From the NCBI RefSeq assembly GCF_000310245.1, contig NC_020505.1, forward strand, positions 1,212,001-1,276,000: a stretch of DNA of 64,000 nt. The letters are read 5' to 3'. Shown here one piece after another: positions 58,157 to 64,000 of this stretch. The stretch comes from Candidatus Sulfuricurvum sp. RIFRC-1 (GTDB taxonomy: Bacteria > Campylobacterota > Campylobacteria > Campylobacterales > Sulfurimonadaceae). Position 1 is the first letter of the stretch, and every line of letters starts with the position of its first letter. Both the position numbers and the translations under genes were made by a program. Under the pieces are notes generated by a model, which saw only the letters and a program-made list of their open reading frames with translations, had not been told where the DNA came from and ran no database searches.

Positions 58157-60720
58157 GAGGCAAATACCCCTTTTTTCGGTCCCGATTTTCCGCAGCAATT
58201 TTTGTATTTTAGGCCGCTTCCACACGGGCATTCGTCATTACGAGCCACTTTCTTATCGTCGCCTTCATGTTCTTGATGGTTAAGACTCATGCGAAACGCT
58301 TCCTGTTTTTCCTCTAATTCCATTTGGCGGGCAAACGCCTCAGCCTCTTCTTCGGCATTGTCAACTCTGAATCGGATGATATGAAGCGTTTTAATCGTAT
58401 CGTATTTGATCGTTTCAACCAGCTCGCTAAAGAGGTTGTAGCTCTCTTTTTTGTACTCGACCAACGGATCTTTTTGGTTATAGGCACGAAGACGGATACC
58501 CGTTTTCATGCTGTCCATTTGGTACAAGTGTTCACGCCATGCTGTATCGAGCGTTTTAAGATAAATTTCACGCTCAATATCACTGCGGAGTTTAGGCTCA
58601 ACAACCGACATTTTATCGTTGTATTCATCGCTCAAGAGGAGAAGCATCTGTGCTCGGATGATATTGAACTCTTTTTCAGTGAAGAGTGAAGCGTCAATAT
58701 CGGTATTGAGTTCTTCTTTAAGTACCGCGACAAGATGATCAATATCGATCTCTTCTTGTGGGATTCCTTCGAAAATACCGCAATTCATCAGGGTACGATC
58801 AATGTATTCTGAACGGATGGTATCGATTTTCTCACCGACGTTGTATTCAGGGTTGAGAAGATCCCCACGGAAACGGTAGACGATTTTACGTTGTTCGTTG
58901 GCGACATCATCGTATTCAACGATATTTTTACGCCCTTCAAAATGCATATTTTCCACTTTTTTCTGCGCTTTTTCAACGGCGCGCGTTACCATTGCCGATT
59001 CGATGTACTCACCGTCTTCAACGCCCAAACGCTCCATAATCGATTTGATTTTGTCGGAGCCGAAAATACGAAGCAAGCTGTCCTCGAGTGATAGGTAAAA
59101 CTGGCTGGTTCCCGGATCACCCTGACGCCCTGCACGTCCGCGAAGCTGATTGTCGATACGGCGGTTCTCGTGACGCTCGGTTCCAAGGATATACAATCCG
59201 CCGAGTGTTTTGATCTCATCGCTGACTTTAATGTCAACCCCGCGACCCGCCATATTGGTTGCAATCGTAATAGCACCTTTGGCTCCGGCATTTTTAATGA
59301 TTTCACCCTCTTGTGCGTGGTTTTTCGCATTTAAAACCGTATGAGGGATTTTTTGGGCTTTCAATAGTTCATGCAACTTTTCCGATTTTTCAATGGAAGC
59401 CGTACCGATGAGCATCGGCTGCCCTTTTGCATTGAGCTCTTTGATTTTTTTGATTACGGCTTCAAATTTTTCCAATTCGGTTTTGTAAATCAAATCATTC
59501 AGATCTTCACGGATAACCGGAACATTGGTCGGGATTGAGATAACATCGAGGTTATAAATTTGAGCGAATTCGGTCGCTTCGGTTTGAGCCGTTCCCGTCA
59601 TACCGCCGATTTTTCCATACATACGAAAATAGTTTTGGTAGGTAATATCCGCGAGAGTTTGGGTCTCTTCTTTGATAATAACCCCCTCTTTCGCTTCCAA
59701 TGCCTGATGTAAACCTTCGGAGTAACGACGCCCTTCCGATAAACGTCCGGTAAACTCATCGACGATGACGATTTGACCCTCTTGGATCACATAGTCAACA
59801 TCGCATTCGAAAATAAAGTTGGCTTTCAACGCTTGATCGAGATGGTGAGAGAGTGCTGAGTTCTCGATGCTGTAAAGATTATCGACTCCGAAAAGCTCCT
59901 CCGCACGCCCGATCCCCTCTTCGGTAATGAGGATAAGACGGTCTTTCTCATCAACGCTAAAATGCTCCTCTTTGACTAATGCTTTGGCAACCGCATCGGC
60001 GCGGGTGTAGTTTTCTAACGTTCGGTTCGTAGGACCTGAAATAATAAGCGGTGTACGTGCTTCATCGATCAAAATCGAGTCCACTTCATCGACGATAACA
60101 TACGCATGACCGCGTTGAACCATGTGTTCTTTGCTGTAAGTCATATTGTCGCGAAGGTAATCAAATCCAAATTCGTTATTCGTACCGTAGGTGATATCAC
60201 ACGCGTATTGTTCCCGTTTGTTGGCCGGGTTATAGCCGCTCTCAACCAAGATTCCGGTCGTGTATCCCAAAAAGGAGTAAAGCTCAGACATCTGAGTTCC
60301 ATCACGTCCGGCAAGGTAATCATTGACAGTGACGACATGAACCCCATTGCCGCTCATAGCATTCAATGCTACCGCCAATGTCGCAACAAGGGTTTTCCCC
60401 TCCCCCGTTTTCATCTCGGCGATACGCCCCTCGTGCAGTACCATCCCCCCGATGAGCTGAACGTCAAAATGACGCATCCCTAAAACACGTTTACTCGCCT
60501 CTCGGGTAATTGCAAACGAATCGACCAATACGGCATCCACAGCTTTCGTATGGTTCTGGACAGACTCTTTTAACGCAGCAAATGCTTCTTGGAGCTCACT
60601 GTCGCTTAACGCCGAAAAATGGGATTCGCGAGCATTGATCTGTGCAACGCGCTTGAGATATTTTTTGATTTCGTGATCATTCTTGGTACCGAAAATTTTT
60701 CCGAGGAACGTTTGGAGCAT
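58153..60720 (-). CDS. secA: Protein translocase ATPase SecA
   Basis: 855 residues. Walker [24 protein letters not shown] and the C-terminal zinc SEC-C motif ([13 protein letters not shown]) are present. Drives export through SecYEG. Coupled by a four-base overlap to the lipoprotein permease gene and divergent from lolA. Confidence 0.97.
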   Translation of the reverse strand: MLQTFLGKIFGTKNDHEIKKYLKRVAQINARESHFSALSDSELQEAFAALKESVQNHTKAVDAVLVDSFAITREASKRVLGMRHFDVQLIGGMVLHEGRIAEMKTGEGKTLVATLAVALNAMSGNGVHVVTVNDYLAGRDGTQMSELYSFLGYTTGILVESGYNPANKREQYACDITYGTNNEFGFDYLRDNMTYSKEHMVQRGHAYVIVDEVDSILIDEARTPLIISGPTNRTLENYTRADAVAKALVKEEHFSVDEKDRLILITEEGIGRAEELFGVDNLYSIENSALSHHLDQALKANFIFECDVDYVIQEGQIVIVDEFTGRLSEGRRYSEGLHQALEAKEGVIIKEETQTLADITYQNYFRMYGKIGGMTGTAQTEATEFAQIYNLDVISIPTNVPVIREDLNDLIYKTELEKFEAVIKKIKELNAKGQPMLIGTASIEKSEKLHELLKAQKIPHTVLNAKNHAQEGEIIKNAGAKGAITIATNMAGRGVDIKVSDEIKTLGGLYILGTERHENRRIDNQLRGRAGRQGDPGTSQFYLSLEDSLLRIFGSDKIKSIMERLGVEDGEYIESAMVTRAVEKAQKKVENMHFEGRKNIVEYDDVANEQRKIVYRFRGDLLNPEYNVGEKIDTIRSEYIDRTLMNCGIFEGIPQEEIDIDHLVAVLKEELNTDIDASLFTEKEFNIIRAQMLLLLSDEYNDKMSVVEPKLRSDIEREIYLKTLDTAWREHLYQMDSMKTGIRLRAYNQKDPLVEYKKESYNLFSELVETIKYDTIKTLHIIRFRVDNAEEEAEAFARQMELEEKQEAFRMSLNHQEHEGDDKKVARNDECPCGSGLKYKNCCGKSGPKKGVFAS

Positions 60721-60838
60721 TAAAAACCTTCATTATGAACAGTATTGAAAAAGTCGCTGATTTTAGCATACGAAATCTATTGTTTTGGTTAATAACCATA
60801 GGGTACAATGTCAACATTACACTATTCAAGGAATTTAT

Positions 60839-61357
60839 GTGCGTTTTTTACCACTTCTGTTTGCTCTGAGCCTCACCCTCGCAGCATCACCGAAAGAAAT
60901 TAACTCTTTTAACGGAAAATTTGTTCAAACGATTATCGACGATAACGGAAAAAAGATTGTATATAGCGGTGAGCTTTGGGCTTCCAAGCCTCAAAATGCC
61001 CTCTGGGTCTATCAAAAACCGATCCAAAAAAGCGTCTACATCAACGCTCAAAAAATTACCGTTGTCGAACCTTCTATCGAGCAAGTTACTCTGAGAACCC
61101 TCGATGATGAGATCGATTTTCTTCAAATCATCCAAAAAGCTAAAAAAGTGGATGACGAAAAATATTCCGCTACGGTAAAAGGGGAAAACTACACCATTAT
61201 GTTTAAAAACGACCTACTCAGTTCTATCAGCTATACCGATAGTTTTGATAATAAAGTAGCGATCGTTTTTGCCAATCCTTCCCAAAACAGACCGATCGAA
61301 ATGAGTAAATTCAAACCGGTCATTCCTGAGGATTTCGACGTCATTAAAGACCGTTAA
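60839..61357 (+). CDS. lolA: Outer-membrane lipoprotein carrier LolA
   Basis: 172 residues from GTG 60839, six bases after AAGGAA, giving a signal peptide (VRFLPLLFALSLTLAAS). Earlier in-frame codons from 60785 give none. The mature part has the LolA pattern FNGKFVQTI, GELWASKPQNALWVYQKP. Carries lipoproteins across the periplasm. Confidence 0.85.
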   Translation: MRFLPLLFALSLTLAASPKEINSFNGKFVQTIIDDNGKKIVYSGELWASKPQNALWVYQKPIQKSVYINAQKITVVEPSIEQVTLRTLDDEIDFLQIIQKAKKVDDEKYSATVKGENYTIMFKNDLLSSISYTDSFDNKVAIVFANPSQNRPIEMSKFKPVIPEDFDVIKDR

Positions 61358-61361
61358 TGCT

Positions 61362-62282
61362 CTAATGATGCTCGCATCGCTCCACTACCCGTTCTCTCCC
61401 ATGTTTCCCGATTTCGCATTGAAATGTCGTATGGGAAATACCGATCTCTTCGAGTGCATGGGTTAACTCATGCAGTATGGCATTCGTTTCACTGAGTCTC
61501 ATATCCTGATGGAAATTGAGGCGTGCTTCCAAAAAAACACTCTCATCGTCCAACTGCCATAAATGGATATGATGAATACTCTCGATACTTTCAAATGCGG
61601 ATACTTTTTCAACAACGGCATCAATACTGACATGATCAGGGGCAAACTGCATCAACATACCTCCCGATTCACGAACAATTCCATACGATGAGCGGATCAG
61701 GTAAAAAGAGATCAAAAGCGATAACAGCGGATCGATCCAATACCATCCATAGAAATAGATCATAACTCCCCCAGCCAGTACGGCAAACGAGGTCATCAAA
61801 TCCCCCATTAAGTGTAGGTAGGCTGAACGGATATTGAGATTATGGTCGGCATCACGATGGAGCAGCCATGCGGAGAGCCCGTTTACCACGATACCCAATG
61901 CCGCCAACGCCATAACCCATGTCACCTCCACCGCCTGAGGTGTGATTAGACGCTGAATCGACTCAATAATGAGATACATTGAGACGGCGATCAATACCGA
62001 AGCATTAAAGAGTGCAGCAAGAATTTCGGCACGTTTAAATCCAAACGTTTGGGCAATATTTTGAGGACGGTGGGAAAGCCGATGGGCATAATAGCTGATA
62101 ATAAGGCTCATTACGTCGCTAAAGTTATGCAGCGCATCACTCAAAAGTGCTAATGATCCGGAGACTATTCCACCGATAAACTGAGCAACGGTAATGATCA
62201 GATTGAGAATAACACTAAAAAGGAGTTTCCCTCCGCTAATATCACTGTGATTATGATGGTGATGGTGATGGTGGTGTTCCAT
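61362..62282 (-). CDS. czcD: CDF-family zinc/cobalt/cadmium exporter
   Basis: 306 residues from ATG 62282 (MEHHHHHHHHNHS), preferred over 62366 because the His tract is then the natural N-terminus. Six transmembrane helices with the metal site SDALHNFSDV and LHLMGDLMTS, and a C-terminal cytoplasmic domain. The His-rich start binds zinc. Specific metal inferred. Confidence 0.9.
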   Translation of the reverse strand: MEHHHHHHHHNHSDISGGKLLFSVILNLIITVAQFIGGIVSGSLALLSDALHNFSDVMSLIISYYAHRLSHRPQNIAQTFGFKRAEILAALFNASVLIAVSMYLIIESIQRLITPQAVEVTWVMALAALGIVVNGLSAWLLHRDADHNLNIRSAYLHLMGDLMTSFAVLAGGVMIYFYGWYWIDPLLSLLISFYLIRSSYGIVRESGGMLMQFAPDHVSIDAVVEKVSAFESIESIHHIHLWQLDDESVFLEARLNFHQDMRLSETNAILHELTHALEEIGISHTTFQCEIGKHGRERVVERCEHH

Positions 62283-62425
62283 GAAAAACTGTCCAAAATG
62301 AAATTGAGAGACTTTATCGAAAGTAGCTTTTATTTGCCTAAATGTTACCCAATAGTTACTATGCAACGTTTATTCTACACTCCGAGTAAGAATTTTTTCT
62401 TGCTACACCCGATAAGGAGTCTCCC

Positions 62426-63055
62426 ATGACAGTCGGAACGAATTACAATTCGTATGCGTCATATACTTCTTCAATCTCTTCTACTACGCAAAGTTCAAAA
62501 CCGAGTTTTGAAGATATCGCATCAGAGATGCTTACTGCATTAGATACAGACAGTGATGGCTCAGTTAGTTCGAGTGAGTTTTCCGCTGCATCCTCTAGTA
62601 GTTCATCCGCAAGCGATATTTTTTCCATCCTCGATACCGACAGCAGCGGCAGTATGAGCACTGAAGAACTGGTAGCGGCACTTAAAAACATGAAGCCACC
62701 AGAAGGATCGGAAAATGAAGGAGGGATGCCACCACCGCCACCGGGCGGAATGCCACCTCCTCCACCTCCAAGCGAATCGACATCGGCATCATCCGAAAGC
62801 GAAAGCACCACCAGTGAAGTTTTTGCTGCACTCGATACCAACGAAGACGGTACCATCAGCATGGAGGAGCTTATGGCACTTTTTGAAGATCCCAAAGAAG
62901 AGGAGAACAAAACTTCTGCTTCATCGGCATCTACTAGCAGTTCAACTGCCTCCAAGGATAGTCAAAACGAATGGCTTCAAAAACTTCTCTCATACTACAG
63001 CAGTAACAATACCGCTACAACTTCTACCACTTCTCTCCTCAGCATCAGCGCGTGA
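62426..63055 (+). CDS. EF-hand protein with proline-rich linker
   Basis: 209 residues, very Ser/Thr-rich, with three EF-hand loops (DTDSDGSVSSSEF, DTDSSGSMSTEEL, DTNEDGTISMEEL) and a linker of PPPPPGGMPPPPPP between the second and third. No signal peptide. Probably binds calcium; function unknown. AAGGAG precedes the ATG and a hairpin follows the stop. It is followed by a two-component system. Confidence 0.85.
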   Translation: MTVGTNYNSYASYTSSISSTTQSSKPSFEDIASEMLTALDTDSDGSVSSSEFSAASSSSSSASDIFSILDTDSSGSMSTEELVAALKNMKPPEGSENEGGMPPPPPGGMPPPPPPSESTSASSESESTTSEVFAALDTNEDGTISMEELMALFEDPKEEENKTSASSASTSSSTASKDSQNEWLQKLLSYYSSNNTATTSTTSLLSISA

Positions 63056-63060
63056 TGCTC

Positions 63061-63078
63061 CATGCCCTTTTGGGCATG
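63061..63078 (+). terminator. Terminator-like hairpin after the EF-hand gene
   Basis: CATGCCC-TTTT-GGGCATG, a perfect 7-bp stem followed by a T-rich stretch (TTACTTAGTTGTTACTTTTC). Confidence 0.5.
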
Positions 63079-63116
63079 TTACTTAGTTGTTACTTTTCCA
63101 TCGATATAATCGCTTT

Positions 63117-63785
63117 ATGATTAACGTTTTAATGATCGAAGATGATATCGAACTGGCACAATTGTTAAAAGTACGTCTCCATCGGGACAATATCGACGTT
63201 ACCATCGCACCAACGCCGCTGGAAGGGTTAAGTCTTTTTCAAACCCAACCGTTTGATCTGCTGGTTCTTGATTTATCACTTCCTCAGATGGACGGTATAG
63301 AGATATGCCGACTTATTCGTCAAGAGAGCCCGATCCCGATCATCATCTCTTCCGCACGATCCGATATACGCGATAAGATGATGGGTTTTTCACGCGGTGC
63401 GGATGACTATCTCCCCAAGCCCTATGATCCGCAGGAACTTACATTCCGCATTGATGCCATCATGCGCCGCATGCATCCGACCCTTCCGCAGAAAGCATCC
63501 CCTTTTGAAGTGGATGAAGCGAAGCACGAAATAACCCGCCATGGATCGGTTTTACGGCTGACACCGGCTGAATACGATATCGTCTCGTATATGATCCAAA
63601 AAGATCAATACGCCATTTCACGCGAAGAGCTGCTCCTCAACATCGGCTCGATCAAGTATGAGAGCAGCCTCAAAAGCATCGATGTCATTATGGGACGTAT
63701 CCGCCAAAAAATCGGCGACGACACTAAAAATCCACGCTATATCGTATCCGTACGTGGAATAGGATATAAATTTGTCAATGAATAA
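63117..63785 (+). CDS. OmpR-family response regulator
   Basis: 222 residues from ATG 63117 (MINVLMIEDD); a start at 63087 adds only a poor extension. Receiver with Asp pair, phospho-Asp (LLVLDLSLPQMDG) and Lys (LPKPYDP), then winged-helix DNA-binding domain (VRGIGYKFV). The stop overlaps the kinase gene. Confidence 0.93.
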   Translation: MINVLMIEDDIELAQLLKVRLHRDNIDVTIAPTPLEGLSLFQTQPFDLLVLDLSLPQMDGIEICRLIRQESPIPIIISSARSDIRDKMMGFSRGADDYLPKPYDPQELTFRIDAIMRRMHPTLPQKASPFEVDEAKHEITRHGSVLRLTPAEYDIVSYMIQKDQYAISREELLLNIGSIKYESSLKSIDVIMGRIRQKIGDDTKNPRYIVSVRGIGYKFVNE

Positions 63786-64000
63786 TCACTCTATTATACG
63801 GCTAATTGCCCTCTTCTTTCTCCTCATTTTTGCCTTGATAAACGGGTTATTTTGGATCGCAAATCAACATTTTTCCAAAGAGCAAGAGGGGGATAGAATG
63901 AGACGTTTCGCTTTGGCAGAGCGGCTTATCCATCATAAAAGCGGAAATTTTGATACGGAACTAAAGCAGTTAATGGTCGCCTCCTCTTCTCTCTCACCCG
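63778..64000 (+). CDS. Sensor histidine kinase (partial, N-terminus)
   Basis: ATG at 63778 overlaps the response-regulator stop. One transmembrane helix (about 8-27) and the start of a periplasmic domain are visible before the window ends. Partner of the upstream regulator; the input is unknown. Confidence 0.8.
   Translation, partial: MNNHSIIRLIALFFLLIFALINGLFWIANQHFSKEQEGDRMRRFALAERLIHHKSGNFDTELKQLMVASSSLSP

Noticed and set aside
58157-58231. Upstream start of the LolC/E gene
   Set aside because: It lies inside secA and encodes a Lys/Arg-rich stretch that reads as a shadow of the SecA zinc tail.

Overview
The window comes from a chemolithotrophic campylobacterotan (epsilonproteobacterium), most like Sulfuricurvum or Sulfurimonas. 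Three things point there: the Campylobacterota-type napAGHBFLD nitrate reductase operon without napC, a reductive-TCA operon (2-oxoglutarate:ferredoxin oxidoreductase oorDABC with sucCD, fumC, mdh and monomeric isocitrate dehydrogenase), and many GGDEF/EAL sensor proteins. This assignment is by protein recognition only.

Layout. (1) 1-2226: end of a probable periplasmic binding protein, then a GGDEF/EAL sensor gene split by a single-base frameshift. (2) 2223-2393: a truncated lipoprotein reading frame running into REP-like palindromes. (3) 2443-4140: an AT-rich beta-solenoid membrane protein. (4) 4234-11632: a 7.4-kb integrated mobile element bounded by a 19-bp direct repeat whose right copy is the 3' end of the RNase P RNA gene. 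It has a tyrosine integrase, a small HTH protein, a rolling-circle Rep, a probable ssDNA-binding protein and a likely defence cargo: an ABC-type ATPase fused to a methyltransferase, an unknown partner, and a membrane-anchored Mrr-like nuclease. (5) 11616-15704: rnpB and a three-gene sensory operon (binding-protein-like sensor, SCO-like thiol protein, GGDEF/EAL). (6) 15864-25843: central carbon metabolism, mdh-fumC-sucCD-HMA-oorDABC as one run of genes, with icd upstream behind its own terminator. (7) 25945-31273: MltG, a large AsmA-like protein and a Y-family polymerase. (8) 31340-57000: nitrogen-oxide and anaerobic metabolism: siroheme nitrite/sulfite reductase, NIT-PAS-GGDEF-EAL sensor, moaA, a Crp/Fnr regulator coupled to a NarX-like sensor without a kinase, nap, cytochrome c, anaerobic ribonucleotide reductase, porin, NnrS, an NsrR-like repressor and norCBDQ. 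(9) 56960-64000: lolC/E, secA, lolA, a zinc exporter, an EF-hand protein and the start of a two-component system.

How the genes work together. Seven TTGAY-N4-RTCAA palindromes lie upstream of the nitrite reductase, moaA/Crp-Fnr, nap, cytochrome c, nrdD, porin and NnrS genes. In seven promoter readings the centre is exactly 41.5 bases before the start predicted from a good -10 box, and in an eighth (moaA) it is 42.5. This implies one Fnr-type anaerobic/nitrate regulon covering most of region 8. The most unusual gene structure is the anaerobic ribonucleotide reductase. The large subunit stops after the zinc-binding CPxC, and the glycyl-radical RVxGY motif is carried by a separate 58-residue peptide encoded between nrdD and nrdG, overlapping both.
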